Source of the DNA: Gavia stellata
Lineage: Eukaryota > Chordata > Aves > Gaviiformes > Gaviidae
Assembly: GCF_030936135.1 (NCBI RefSeq)
Contig: NC_082608.1
Coordinates: forward strand, 9,951,535-10,015,534
Length of the DNA stretch: 64,000 nt
Reading direction: 5' to 3'
In this document: in pieces, positions 46,401 through 59,880 of the stretch
Layout: every line of letters starts with the position of its first letter
Position numbering within the stretch: position 1 is the stretch's first letter
The notes under the pieces: generated by a model
Database searches by the model: none
Seen by the model: only the letters and a program-made list of their open reading frames with translations
What the model was told of the DNA's origin: nothing
Made by a program: the position numbers and the translations under genes

Positions 46401-49400
46401 GACATGAGAATTTATCCCTTTATTTCCTGATCCTGCAAACAGACAGTAGCAAAGGGTTATTGTTTTTCACTGACTTCTGCTGTGGATTCTCATGTGGCTT
46501 TTCTCAGCGTGCTCACTGAATTTGGTCCTTAGCTCACGGTTTCTCCACAAGGTATTATCGGTGCATATAGCCACGCTCTTTAGGAGGTAGTCAACATTTT
46601 TCTGTTCTAATTTCATCTGACTGAAGGTTGCAGCCAAACAGTCATTGATTGTTAAGATAATTTGTCCTGGAATGTACAAAAAAAAGATGCTTCATCCTGT
46701 TACTTGGTCTGAGTTGATTCAAGAGGGATGAACGTCAGCATTCCTCTGCAGCAGGAGTGACCTGTGTCTGCTCCATGCATAGCAGTAGTTTAAAAAGCTA
46801 ATAGTATGTTTGAACTAAGAGTGAGAGAAAATATGAAAAAATATTATAATTGTGCATAACAGAAATTTCTATAATTAAAAACGGAATTCTCTGGCATTGG
46901 AGCAGAAATAGCAATTTTCTACCCAGTGAAGCTCCAAATTATTTTAGAGGGAATTAGATGCATTCTCCTGGACTGTGATCACTCCAAAAGATTTTTTTCT
47001 TTTGATGCTAAACTGTGTCTGAATATTGGAAAGGGTGGGCTGTGTTGTCCTCTCACCTGCTGCTAGCTTGGCAGTGGAAACATCAGAGACGAAAGTGTCA
47101 TAGCTTTTGGATTTGCTACCCAGTTATGTTCTCTCTTCTCGTGATTATAACGTGGGAAATACCTTCTATAACCACTGTGTATTCTCATGCACACATTTTT
47201 TTGCTGTGTTTGAGCCAAGATGGCTATTGGCTTTATATGCAGCTGCATGCTGAGGAGCTACTTTTACGGGTCAGTAGTTGAAAGGTGCAGGAGGTTCCTG
47301 CCACAGGACAGACAGCTCTGTGTGAACAGAGACCTGCAGAGCAGGCTGAGCACTCGTGATGCGAGATACCGGTCCGTGTCCAGGACCTGCGTGGCCCGGG
47401 GATTCCCAGATGTGCCGTCTCACAGTCCCTCCAATGCAGCGGTAAAACTGAAGAACCCTTTTTTTTTTTCTTCTTTTTTTCCCCTATTTGTCCCAAATCA
47501 GCTTGTGCTGCAATCAACCATTTCAGCATAACCCCAGTATGTTTCTGGCTTTCCCAGACCTGATCTTCCACATGCCAGAAGGCTGCCTAGATGGGCTCTG
47601 GAGAATAATGGCAATGAAATATTTGGATATGTGTATGTGCTAGCACTGGCACTAGCTTGCCCTCTGGTTTTATTTCTACTGCAGTTCACTCAAGGCTGTT
47701 GCCATCTAGCCCAGGTTTGTCCCAGCAGTGCTCCTGTGCATCTTCCAGCCTCATGTGGCCTCACATCAAGTATCAGCCCTAGGGTACATTTGTGTGATTC
47801 GTTTTACTGAATGGGGGAAAAATTCAAGTTAGAGAGAATATCCTGGCAGGCTGGCTCTAGCCTGGTCCCATCAGTGCGGGGTGCTGGTGTAGCTCCCCTG
47901 GGCACGGCCAAGCATCCTTTGCAAAGGTGGCGGAGGGACTGGCTCCTCCGGCTGAGCTTGGCTATGGCATGTTCAGTGTAAATCATAAGACAGCGATTGG
48001 TGTTTGCCTCCATTAGCTCCAATATAAATATTGCTGCTCTGCCCTCGCCATTGACAGTGAGCGTTTTTCTGCTCGGCAGCCCAGTGCCGGGCGCTGACAG
48101 GCTGTTCCAGTAAGGAGGCTGCCTGACCTGGCCTCTGACCTGCTGCTGTGGAAAAGAAGGCTGAGTTTGTGCTTAATGTACTGGGCAGGCACCCAGGGGA
48201 GCCTCTGCAATTCCCAGTTCTGCCACAAACTTCTACTGTGACCTGGGATAAATCATTTAATATCTCTTTCTGCAGCAACTCCCCTTCTGGGGAGAGAGGC
48301 GGGAGCAGCAGTAATAGCCTCCTTCCTCTTGTCTGCTTTAGGGCTGTATTTTTAATAAAGTGTGGCACCAGACATCTATTTAAAGGGCTGCCTCCCCAAA
48401 ACAGGTCGTTTTCTACTTGGTACTTAAGACTTAAACCCACACCTGGCCACGGCTTGCGCATAAGTTGGGGCATTAGGGCTTTGCTGTGATGCAGCAGGTG
48501 ATAAAGCACATTGCTGCAAGAGCCCGTTGGTGTTTCTGGTCCCTCCGCCTCTCTCCTCACTGGCGGTGCCCTGCTTTTCCCAAGGAAACTCTCCAGCTGT
48601 CCCCTGATGTCTGTGTTAAAGCAAGAGACAGCCAAATGCTGCCCTACCTAGCAGCATGGGGAGGTCAGGCAAAGGAACATATTTTACTTGCAGAGCTGAC
48701 ATAATTGTTTAAAGCAAACAGACAGCTCAACATTTTTGCTAACTTACAAAATCTGGCATCTCGGGAGAACGTGTTTGGACTCAGCAAGGCCATTTTCACA
48801 GGCAAAGCCTTGTCATTAATCTGCATGTTTGGCATTGCTGCTGGAGAGCCTCCTTTTTGCTTTGAATGAGATGTATATTCATGGACTGAAAGTTGCCTGG
48901 TTTTGTTTTTATGCCGGCCGCGTGGTTTTGATGGGGTGGGATCTCCGTGCGCCGGCACTCATCTCTCCCAGCTGCACCGGCACAAAAGCTCTGGTCACTG
49001 CTGCTGGATTGTTGAGCAGAGTGCGAGCTGTGATTGTATCGAGGCCAATGCAATCACATCACCTGCCAGTCTGGGGAAAAATAGGGTCTAAATAAGATGA
49101 CGAGCGAATGATGTGGTCAGAATTAAAAGGATAAACAGCATCTTGCCCTCAACGAGCTCTGTTTAACATGTGAGAAGCCCACACATGCTTTATCTGTATT
49201 CTGACCAGCGAGGAGCCTTACCCAGACTTCATACGACAATTCATCACGGCCGATTTGTGCAAGGCATATTTGAGATGTAAGATGTGTGGCTCAACCTCTT
49301 TTATTCCTTCATTAATTTTCTATTCTGCCTGAAATGGGTTCTTAGAGTGCTCTTCACCAGGGTATGAGCGCTGGTGAAAATGGGGTGTCAGGATTTCGGC

Positions 49401-52400
49401 TCTTATTTTTGTCACTGTGGTTGGATAAAGGGGCAGATGTACAAACACCTGGGTGTCCTGAGTCACCAGCACCTACTTCCACCCGCGACTGCTCCCGTGC
49501 ATGCCCAAATCTGATAATAAGGGCTGATCATTGCTGTATTGTTGACAGTGTTTCTAAGAAAATCAGTGGCTGAACAATCGGAGTTTGAAGTTTTAACTCC
49601 TGTTGATACTTTAGAAGACTTCACCTGAAAGTGCTTGAAGATCTGGTTTATTTGGTCAACTTGCATGCTCATCTGCTGAACTGTGTATCTCCTGCAGATG
49701 TGCTTTTCTGCTTCAGTTCTTCTCTCCTTTTCAACACTTCTATATGTGTTCCTCACTGTGTCTTTGTATTGCGTGCTTCATATATTTCTGCCGTGATAGG
49801 TATTAACTACTCCGATTCCCAAGGGCCTTAGAAGATGAATGGCTTTATCTATAAGATTCCAGTAATAATCCATTTGTGTATGAAATGTGCTCTTCAGTAT
49901 TAGTGCATCGCAGAGGGTTGGCATTATCTGATAGCTGCAGAGGAGGCTATGGGCAGCAACTGTGTTCTGAGCTGCGCCTTGGGCTCTCCCGATAACTCCT
50001 GACAAGTCACTTAAATTCCTTGCAGTTCACCGTATCCAAAGGCAGATATTGCTCAGCTCATCAGATGCGCGGGGTGCTGCGTGGCTTCCTGAGCTAACAC
50101 CTGCAAAGCACACCAGCCTTCAGGGAAGCGCAACCGGTAAGCGCTTAGGCTCCAAGCAGTGAATCCAGGCACCTTCCCGGGAGATGTGGTGGTGGTGTGA
50201 GTAAGAGGGCTCGGTGACACAAAGCATGCTACATGGGGGTGTTAGAGAAGAGCCCCCCTCACCCACCCTCCTGCAAACCCCCACCTCTGATGGAATTGGG
50301 CTTTTCCAGTTGTTGCAGTTAATGCATGTAGCAGCATGGCAGCTCACTCCAGCGTGCAGTGGTATTCTCAAAGTATTGTCCACTGGCTTCTGATTTAATT
50401 TCAGATGATCTTAGTCCAGGCAAAAAAATGCAGTCTGTGCCAATCAAGAAGTATAGAGCACACTGTAAGTACAGTTCAAAAGCTGCATTACCCTTATCTA
50501 TTAGTAATGATCAATTAGCATGAAGGTCAGTGGGCAGCTTGGAAATGAGTCAGATAAGAAGGGCAGAAGGAGGATTTGAATGGAAAGGAAATTCTTGATT
50601 CATATTCTGCGTTTAAAGTCATAACTCTGTAACAGTGGGGGCGGAGGGTAGCATTAAGTAGTCCTGCTGTCACACTGACTCAACCAGAGTGTAAATCACG
50701 GTGGAGAGAGTGCTGTGGCTTTTTCCTGGTGCTAAAGCATTATATTGTACCACAGAAGGGATTGCAAGTTGCAAGAAGTCCTTGCCCTCCAGCCCACCCT
50801 GAAAATCCCTGGCCGGTTTGACCCCCCCGGCATGGCACAGCACCACAGGGCTGGTGGCTGCTGTCAGTCCCACCAAAAGCTTAAAATTCTGGTCGTTGGC
50901 TTGCACCAACATGAGTGGAATTGGTGCTGAAGGGTGGCGCAGGATGGGGCGGGGGGGGGACAGGACCTCCGCAGTCTCCTGAGCATCATCGGGGCAGGAG
51001 GTACCGTTGAACGCAATGTTAATGTTTTTGGGGGAAGAAGAAAAGAAGACTTGTAACCAATTAATTAACTTGCAAATTTTGCGCAGATAATCCAAGCGTG
51101 CCACATTAAACAATAATTTGCCCTTCCCAGTGTGTATGTGCAATCTGGGATAAATAAAAAGGTATTGAAAAACATTACTGAGGGTTCCATGTGCACACCC
51201 GGGGTAGCGTGGGCCTCTCACCACGAGCATGCGCTGGAGTCTGGTTTCTGTTGCGAGCTGTTAACAGCTGAGGCAGAGATGAGAGGGCACGTGGTTGTGG
51301 TAGGCAGCACCATAATGCACTGCCTAAATGCTGTCTTTATCCTGCTGGCTGCTTTGGGTGTGTCAAAGTGATTTTTATCTTCACCTGAGTCTCCTTCTGT
51401 GAAAGCAGCCAGCAAGCTGCTGAACAGACAGGTTGGCATGGGTAAGAAAAAGAGGTGTTTTGGTGTAACACCCCATTTGAAGGAGAGGAGACGCCAGGCC
51501 GTGCCTGGAGGGTCAGCGGGGTGGCTCTCCGTGAGTCCCGGGGGGTGCAGGGAGAACAGGGCTCTTTCTGCTGCCCGTGGCTGGGGCCGCGCTGTGGACA
51601 GCCCTGCTGTGGTCGGTGGCCACCGCCGCCTCGGGAGGGGACCTGGCCCCCAGCACAGGAGCCTCCTCCCCGGGCCAGGTAAAAGGCAGCTCCCTCGGGA
51701 GATACATCAACGCTGTTCCTGAGTATAAGAACAGACGTCTGGGGCAGCTTCTCTGGATTAAACCAGAAGTGAACTGTGGTGCTTGCCACAAACTTCAGAC
51801 AGTATGATACACTCTTTCTTGTTTTCTCAAGTTTACGTGTCCCAGGTTTTCACTGTTGCTGTGGGGCAGGTTGGTGGATGGGCAATAATACACCTGTCAC
51901 TTTTCGGTGTGTGAAGTTTTATTTCTGATTATTTCTCCCACGCATACGCACATACGCACGCACGCCGAGGCTTAACAAAACACTTCACCTCCTTCCACGC
52001 TGGGTGTGTGAAGGAATACACGTGCACTGTGCTTCCAGCTTCTGTTCTTGAAATACCATATGTTCTGGCCTGCAAGCTTAAAATATCCTGATGAAGTGAT
52101 GTTTTAAAGCATGAGAGTGCTACACGCAGGGTTTCTTCTCCGTTCTCTGGAGGCTAATTAATCCCCCTAAACCAGAGAGATAGTAGTGAAATAGGTGCTC
52201 TTGGTACCAAGCAACTGCACTGCCTGTTGAAGATGATGAAACGTAAGTACAAAAGAGAATAGGTAGGGGTAGGTTAAAAGCGGTGTTCCTGCCTCTGACA
52301 GTTTACTTTGATGAATGCACTCATTCACTCGGCTTCACCATTTGGATCCTGCATAATCAGAGATAACAGGCGGATGGTTTGCATGAATAACTAAGTTTGT

Positions 52401-54639
52401 CATGTTTAATTTTCTTTAAAAAAAAAAAAAACAGCAGTTGCTTTACCCTTATCCTTCAGGCCCAATACATATTTATAAATTGTGAGGAAATGAAAAGCCT
52501 TTTAACAGCACGCAACAAGCATGCAAAACTACCGGGAGAAATAACTGGGAGAGCAGTGAGCACGGGGAGCAGAGCAGCCCGCCTGCAGCTCGGGCGGGCT
52601 CACCTCGCTTCGCTTGAGAAGGTGGTGTGGGCAGAGGATGCTGAGCATGCTGTCTGTATTATTAGGATGTGTGGCACTGATATTTGTTTTGTGTTCTGCA
52701 GACAGTGTCTTCTGACAACGTGACATTGTGCAACAAGAAGCATTAAAACTGAAAAATAAACCTGCGTTTGGCAGTTGGTAATTCAGTGACTGACTGTGCT
52801 GCATATTTGATGGGGTGCTTGCTTTATAGTGCCTATCCCAGCACTCACAATTTCTTAAAACATAGAGACGGTGCAGCTGGAGTTTGCATGGATCAAAATG
52901 GTGGAGGAATGTCTTCTGCAGAGCACTGCTCCCGGCAGCCGCATCGTCCCCTCCAAAGCCGGTCCCAGCTGCCCCAGGAGCTGCGTGCGGTGGAAACACG
53001 AAGGTGAAAGGACTGGCTCACTCCTAAGACAGCTTTGATCCAGGACCAGCCCCTCCCAGCCTGTGCCAGGTGTACGTGCGGGCATCATGGCTGCTATTGA
53101 ACACCGCTAACGTTACAATTAAGAAAAAATCCAGCCTCTTTATTGAGCAAATGATTTCTGCCGAGAATAGCGTGATATATTAAAATGTCTGTGTAGAAAG
53201 CTCCCAAGGGAGAAATTCAGAAGAAGAAAGATTGGATCACTAAAACTGAGAGAGAAACCAGGAGTCGCTAATGTGAGGCTGAAGGAAGAAGACCAAATCT
53301 AGTTAGAGGGTCTTCTAACCAGCATGGCTTTTTTCATAATCATCCTATCAAGATGATCTTTGCAATAGGCGACCTCTGACTTCAGTACCAATATATATGT
53401 CACAAGACACAAATCCCTCAAGAGCTAACTCAATGATATTTCAAGTAAAAACTACTAGGCAGAAGTGCAATCTGATTATCGGCGTGTATGCAGCCTGAGA
53501 GGCGCGGAAGATGTATGAACGCTGAAGCCGGGGAGAAGCATGGGGCAGGGGCACGCTGAGCCCCGTGCAGCGGTCCTGCTGGCTGGCCACCGCTGCCCCT
53601 CCACAAGTCCCGCTGATGGCACGTGGCATGTTACAGCAGATCCCCAAAGAAAAGGAATTTTGAGCTGATTAGGGATCCCCTTGCTGGCTTTTAACTTGAC
53701 TTTAGCATAATCTAAAACGATCTCAGAGTTGCTTTAAATTACAAACGGTTTATCACTCCCTGAAAAGCCCCAGGTCACTGGCAGGGTGGGTGCCGGGATC
53801 ACCCGCCCTCCCTGGGGAGCCGCGTCCCTTGGGCGCTGCCTGTGCGGGCTGCGAAACCACGGCTGAGCAATGCGGCGCTGAAAGGAACTGTGACTGCGTA
53901 TTGAGTGCGGTATTCGGATTTAATGGTAAAAATGATAAATCTTACCAAAAATATCACTGAGATGAAAAGTATGAAGCGTTTGCCACTAGTAGTTGTCTAG
54001 GGAATAGAGAATAATGAAATAGCAAATTCAAAACCACAAGGGCCTGTAAAACGTTGTTCCCCTGCTAAAAATATCTTACGGAAAAATGTTTAAAGCAACA
54101 GTCCCCCTCTTTTTTACAGACCTCGCTTCATCCCAGTGCTTATGCACGTGCTTAGTTTTCAGCGTGTGAGCTGTTCTGCGGATGCCATGGGAAGAGCATG
54201 TGTCTAGAACGCTGGCATGTGGTAACGTTTGGCTGGATCCGCCCGTGGCGAACGCTTGTGGGAATCTGGCAGCGGATGGGTGTGTGGAGCCTGATTCTCA
54301 TTTACGCCGAGGCAGCTGTACACGGCTCCCCAGGCGAGCGGGGCTCTTGCAGAGAGCGTAAGTGTGTGCGAACGCTAAGCCATGTAATTAATTTAAAATC
54401 CCCTGAAGTTAACCCAAAATAGTCCCATATAGACATTGTGGGGCTGGTAGACCACAGGCATCCGAGGGCCGAGCCCTTGCCCTTCCCTGCGAAGGTGCTG
54501 GCAGGCGTCCCACCGCCGCGGTGGGGCTCTCCCTGGTCGCTGCCTTTTCCCCCCCGGCCGCTGCCCTGTACATCACCTGAGGGGCCGCATCCCACCCCTC
54601 CGCTCTGAGCATCTCATCTGCTGTCTGGACTGGAGAGAT
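43495..54639. other. Intergenic: mixed composition
   Basis: Alternating GC-rich stretches (about 43.6-43.9, 45.5-45.95, 51.5-51.7 kb) and AT-rich, repeat-free stretches (about 46.0-47.0, 48.7-49.3, 52.4-52.85, 53.1-54.1 kb). Poly(T) near 46318-46331 and 47459-47469; a CA/CG-type run CATACGCACATACGCACG near 51943-51965. Overlapping open frames on both strands (up to 222 codons near 43,984-44,652) reflect low stop density and look non-coding. No gene recognised. Confidence 0.65.
48205..48340 (+). mobile_element. Old MIR-type SINE fragment
   Basis: TTCTGCCACAAACTTCTACT, then GTGACCTGGGATAAATCATTTAA and CTCTTTCTGCAGC, followed by AGTAATAGCCTCCTT, parallel the core and right half of MIR/CORE-SINEs (CTGCCACTTACTAGCTGTGT, GTGACCTTGGGCAAGTCACTTAA, and so on). 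Highly diverged. Confidence 0.55.
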
Positions 54640-54960
54640 TGCTCTCAAACAGAGACATTAACATTTCCGTTAATAGGGATCTCTGTGTTGCTACATAGTC
54701 TGAATTGGCCTCTATTACTTATTAATGAAGATCCAAAAGTGCATGTACTTAAGACCTTGCTTAGCTAAGGGGAGTCTTCTAGGGCCAATTTGAGTCCTAT
54801 TTAATGACTAATGGCTATTGAGACATAATGTCCACTAAGCAGATATCACATCCTATTTAGTATTTAATGTTTAAATATTTAATTAATTAAACACTGCCAA
54901 ATATTTAATTAAACGCCATCAGAGCCATCCTGACACTTCCACTATGCATAATGCAAAGGA
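54640..54960. promoter_or_regulatory. Candidate conserved non-coding element with duplicated AAATATTTAATTAA
   Basis: An AT-rich, repeat-free block. The 14-mer AAATATTTAATTAA occurs twice within about 30 bp (near 54,872 and 54,899), and TAAT/ATTA cores are abundant (TTATTAATGAAG, TTAATGACTAATGG). This is the usual appearance of a developmental enhancer with homeodomain sites. Composition-based inference only. Confidence 0.35.
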
Positions 54961-56439
54961 AATCAGGGCTTTCCTTATCAGCCCCACAAGTAATGCAGAT
55001 TCAGCCTTACCCAGAAATAGCTGGGGTCTGTGTAGCCAAAATACCTGCAATCCTACACAATAGAGAGGGCTGTTTTTTAAAAACTTTTTTTTTTTTTTTT
55101 TTTGCAAAACAAGCTGAGCTAAACGTTTTATTAGTAAATCAGGCTCTGAAGTGACACGTAGGCAGAGCGGTGGTACCGTATGCTGCGCTGCAACAAGAAT
55201 GCTATGCTTGTATATTGACTTTTAATTATTTAAAAGTAAATGACTGCTACTTAGCATGGCATACCTGCCAGCAGTTTACACTAGTTTTGCTTAAATATTT
55301 ACTCTGCTATTCAATAAAAAATGAGTCTACTGAAGCAAAAAATGAGAACCTACCGTATCACATGGTCCCTCTCCTACCTGTGGCATGCCAACTTCACAAA
55401 GATTTATTCACAAAGAGATGCTATATTTTGACGGTTTTCCTGGACTAAACCAAAATACGGGTTTAAATTATCCAGTTAGACTTCCAGCTCCAAACCGGGG
55501 TGTAATTATCAGCTTTCGACATTCGGTTTTGTATTTACTTAAGGAAACTTGGCACTTAGAAATATAAAGATCTTTAAATCTCAGTTTCAAAATCTGGACA
55601 CCCAGCAGGTACAGGAACATTTAGGGCTGAATTGCGTATTTGAATATTTTATTACCAAGCTTCATCCTCTGATGCGTGCTGAAGCTGCTAGGTCGTGTTT
55701 CATCACTCCCAGCCTGTGTGGGGATGTCTTATTTTAATGTTCCCACATGGGATCTCTCACTAGCAAGGAATGTGGCTACCAGTTGGAGAAACCATTAAAG
55801 TCACATCGTTTTTATGCTTGGCTTCAAGCCATTTATTAATGAAACGAAGATACATATTTTGGGCTTTCTTTAGAGGATCTTACACGATCTTATTGGCTGC
55901 TACAGCCAAATTATCTTTCACTGTAAAGAGCTGATGCTCCAGTTGCTCAAATTGGGTTTTACTGATATAAACAGGCAAAAAAAAAATTGGACTCACACTG
56001 TAAAAAGCCTCTATTGTTAGGACCTTTATCTCTCAAGTTCAGTGATGCTTTGCTTTGTCCGTTTGCATTTATTGAACAATCAGTTGCCTGAACAGCCAGG
56101 AGTTTGCCTACATCTACAGGCTGCTGGGGTGTTCTGAATTTTCATGTTCTCCTGCCCACCCAAGCAATAAACTCAAACTATATTAATTCCTTTCACTTCT
56201 CTGCTCCTTATAGTCTTTTAAACTAAAGGTATATCGCCACCCAAGGTGGGAGTAAAACGCCACCGTGTCCATGCTTTGCCCAAATATAAATGCTAAAACT
56301 GAGCAGGATGGAGGACGCATCCGTCTCATTTCATGTAACAGACACTTGATGGTCTTGCTTGATGCAGGTCATATCTTTTAATTAACTTTTACTTTATTCT
56401 CGTATGTATACATATAACCCCCCCAAACTCATTTAGAGC
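54961..56439. other. Intergenic
   Basis: AT-rich, with a run of 17 Ts near 55086-55103. No gene recognised; short open frames only. Confidence 0.65.
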
Positions 56440-58150
56440 GGGCAGTGGTCTTTGTATCGGCGAGGCAAAGGTGGCAGGGAACTGGCAGCAGCGCAGAGGC
56501 GGGGCCGGTGGGATGCTTGGGTCTTCGGGCTCGGTCCCCCCCGCCCGCGCTGCCGCAGGCTGGGCGGGGCACAGCCCGGAGGAGGCACCGGCTGCCGTGG
56601 GGCAGATGGGCTCTTCAGAGAGGCGCTTCCCCGGCAGCGCCGGGGGCTGGCAGCGCTCTGCCAGCGCGGCGTGCACCCGCGGCACCCGCCACAGTCCCCC
56701 GGGGACTGGGTCCCAGCTGTAGCCCAGGCCTTTCTGTGCTCATTTATTATTCAGCATCTCTTGGCTGCTTAATTGAGGAGATGTGTAGCAGTCGCTATTA
56801 GCGCGTGAGCTCTTTGGGGGGGGAAATCACTGCGGATTCCACGTTTGCGTTTTCAGTTTATGAAGAAAAACTCCTTCATCCACCTGGCACCACCCCGCAG
56901 GTCCCCAGACACGGTTACCAGCCGCTGAATTTTAGCGGTGCCCCGCCCGGGCTGGCATTGCTGATCGTGCCTTTTAGCTGCAGCTAAACGCAGCCCCACT
57001 CGTCCCACCCCGCTGCAGGGGCCTCCTGCCCGCCATCCCACGCGGCCCCCGACGCACCCGTGTCTGTGGCCGCCGAGGCGGCGGCTGCCGGCGGAGGGCG
57101 GCTGCTGCGGGGCTCGTCGGTCCCCGCACACGCCCCGTGGGAAGTGCCTTCGCTCCCCCCCCGCAGGCGAAGGGCCTCTTTCCTCCTCCCGCCCGGGGCG
57201 CCTGCGGGGGCCGAGGGCCCTTCTGCGCTCCAGCAGCGCCACCGCCTCCGCGGTGCTTCCCTGCCCGGCCGCGCGGCCGGGAGAGAGCCCGGCGCGCTGC
57301 TCCCACCCCGCCCTGCCTCCCTCGGGTCGCTGCCTAGGACGGGAAGATGCCGGAGAGACAGTTTTCTCCCGTTCAGACGTTTAAAAGATCTCAACAGCGT
57401 GAAGTTTCTTACCGCACCGGCAGCACGCCAGCAAGCTGTGCTGAAGGCGGCAGAAAAGAGAGAGCATTACCGGGGGAATGGATGGCAGAGGTGGGCTTGT
57501 CGGGGGGCAGCGCTTTCCGCGTCCGAGCGCCGCACACCTGGGGGGGAACCCGGGACAGGCCTGGAAACACTCCCCCATCGCCCTGGCCCTGCCAGGAGGC
57601 CTCTCCGTGTCCCGCTGCAGCGGAACACCCGTGCCAAGGCCTCCGCCCCCGCGGCAGCCCCTCTGCCCTCCCGCCCTGCGCGGCTGCGGGCGGGAAAGGC
57701 GCCGCGCGGAGCCGGGCTGTCCCGGCCGAGCCCCCGCCCGCCGCCCGGCCCCGCCGCCCGGCCCCGGCCCCGCCGCCGCATTGCAAAGGGTCTGCTGCCA
57801 CCTCGTGGGCCGCGCCGCGCCCAGTCCCGCCGCCCCCCGCCGCGGGGCGACCGCCCGCCGGCGCCGCGCCCACCCCAGCGCCCTCCCGCCGCGCCTGCCC
57901 CGCATCCTCCCCGCGGCGTCCGCATCCTCCCCGCCGCAAACGCAGACCCACCCCGCTGCACCCCCGCCGCCCCAAAAATAAGGAGCTCCCCTTGCGGGAA
58001 ATCACTGGCTGAGCAGTTCCCCCCCGGAGAGCCTCACCTGCCTCTGACCAAGCCTCCCAGTCCCGCTGCGCGTCCGCATGGACACCGGGAAGCTCCTGGT
58101 CATCCCATGGGATTCTGTTTCCCAAGTTTGGGTTTCAGTCCCCACTGACT
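56440..58150. promoter_or_regulatory. Second CpG island, no assigned gene
   Basis: High GC and CpG density in two parts (about 56.44-56.72 and 56.93-58.13 kb), comparable with the CCNE1 island. Long open frames on both strands (362 codons plus, 238 minus) are low-complexity Pro/Ala/Arg/Gly sequence typical of stop-poor GC DNA. An island of this size normally marks a promoter, so an unrecognised transcript may start here in either direction. Confidence 0.7.
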
Positions 58151-58231
58151 GCGAGCGACTCGGAGAGGCACAACCGATCTGTCCTGTAAAACAGCTGGTG
58201 CAGCTGTGCCTTAGGCTTGTCTGCCTTGCAG

Positions 58232-58326
58232 AGACTACACCGAGCTAGCTCGCGCTGTTTGGTGTCAAAATACAAAGCTTAAAAACTTTTCACTCGTTTG
58301 GGGTCAGTCTTTTCCCCCCTCTCCAG
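58232..58326 (+). other. Exon-like segment A
   Basis: The acceptor GTCTGCCTTGCAG ends at 58231 and CCAG|GTATGT follows at 58327. One frame is open (31 codons plus one base at each end). Caution: the pyrimidine run TTTTCCCCCCTCTCCAG at its right end could instead be the acceptor of a following exon. Confidence 0.2.
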
Positions 58327-58530
58327 GTATGTGAAATGCTACTGGGAACATCATGGTTTTGGCCATATACGTTTATGGACAGTGATTTTGTGCCTACATA
58401 AGGCCCCAAATCAATGTGTTGGTGGAAAAGGCCATTTTTCTCTCCACAGTTTCAAAACGTATATATTATAGTTCATTGTCTCACATAAGATTTTATCAGG
58501 CATGTTGTTATCACTGCGCATCCTGACTTA

Positions 58531-58818
58531 ATGCAATGTGGCCTACAAAAATTAGTCATAACACAGCACATCAGCCAGGAAGAGACAAACATTTCCATAA
58601 ACTGCACGTTCCATCAGCGCGTCGATGCAACCTATGGGCAGACGGTTTGGTACAGATTCAGGGGAATCACATGTTTTCCAGATGGCTCCATGTTCACAAA
58701 TAATGTATTCCCACACAACTCTGAGCCAGACACAGGTCAAACTCAAGTCTCGAAGCAAAGGTATATTAGTAACGAATGGTCTTTCTCCGTGCCCCATTTG
58801 TGGGTGAGCACACTATGA
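58531..58818 (+). other. Open frame with faint Ig V-like features (doubtful)
   Basis: 95 codons. ETNISINCTF followed 16 residues later by TVWYRFR recalls strands B and C of an immunoglobulin V domain (Cys, then Trp). There is no YxC near the end, no leader exon and no good splice frame, and the minus strand is also open. Probably chance or a degraded fragment. Confidence 0.1.
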
Positions 58819-59177
58819 ACCGTCGGAGAGAAACCTCCTTAATTCTAAAAATAGGGTCTAGAATAACTGAAGATCTACAGACTTTTATTTTGATTTGTTG
58901 GTTACCGTCTGCTGTGATTGATCACAGCCCCGACCACGCCGGGCGAGCAGGGAGGACCACGTGCCATGGGGCCTGTGCTCACCCCGGGCTGTGGCAGCCC
59001 CAGGCACCCACGCGATCTCCATAGTCAGGGCGAGCGCTTGTGGGACCTCGGCCAACGTCCTGCTCCTGCAAAGCCCGGCCAGCCACCGGCTCCTCTTTGC
59101 ACCAGGGCAGCGCTTTCCATGCACGGTGCTCGTCTCCCAGCAGGTATCTTCGGGGCACTCACCTGCTCTCCGGCCTT

Positions 59178-59245
59178 TCCCCCCCGTTTTACAGAGGCAA
59201 AAAATTGAGCCAGTGAGCTGCTCTGGTCATCACTCAGCACCGCGT
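59178..59245 (+). mobile_element. Possible MIR/L2-like fragment
   Basis: CCCGTTTTACAGAGGCAAA, then TTGAGCCAGTGAGCTG and GGTCATCACTCAGCA, parallel the reverse of a MIR/L2 segment (CATTTTACAGATGAGGAAACTGAG, then GGTCACACAGC). Short and diverged. Confidence 0.35.
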
Positions 59246-59880
59246 ACCCCATTTCCCAAGGAAGCTGGGCTGGTGCCCCGGCAGGACCAGCGGGACCTCT
59301 GGGTGACGCTGGGAGGGGACATGGGGGCTGGCGGCTGTGGCCCCCTGTGCCTGCACCCCCCGTGCTGTGTCCTGTGGGTCAGCTCTGCTCCTCGCTGCAG
59401 AAATGATTGTCAGTTGATTCTTCACTACTTCAGCGATGCCGATCAGCTTTTGAACTGCTGTAAATGAGGCCAATCAGCATTACTTTCGTTTCATTACTTC
59501 AAGAGCTTACTCATAAATTTCCTCTTATCCTGCTTCCCCTTTGGTCTGGAATTAGCCACAGCACTTGCTACGAGCTGCTGTACCCAATTCTCCTCCACTG
59601 GAGCCGTTTGATCTTTCCTAGGTTTAGTAATCAACTGGCAAACACACCTTATCTTGTTTGACTTAAAGCAATACACCTTCTTGCCCGTTTTTCTCCGCAT
59701 TGCACGCGTGGTGGTGCTGAGGAAGCAGGGGACGAGGGGCGGCACTTAACTGACCTCAATGTAACACGGGAGAGAATGAATTGGCAACAAGTCTGTAAAA
59801 TAATTAACAACATCTTTCATTTAGCTGTGTGAATTTTATTGTTTGGATGTTAAAAACGTGGAGGATGGATTTCATTGCAG

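Noticed and set aside
57060..58148. 362-codon plus-strand frame and 238-codon minus-strand frame in the second island
   Set aside because: Low-complexity, overlapping on both strands, no domain; CpG-island artefacts.
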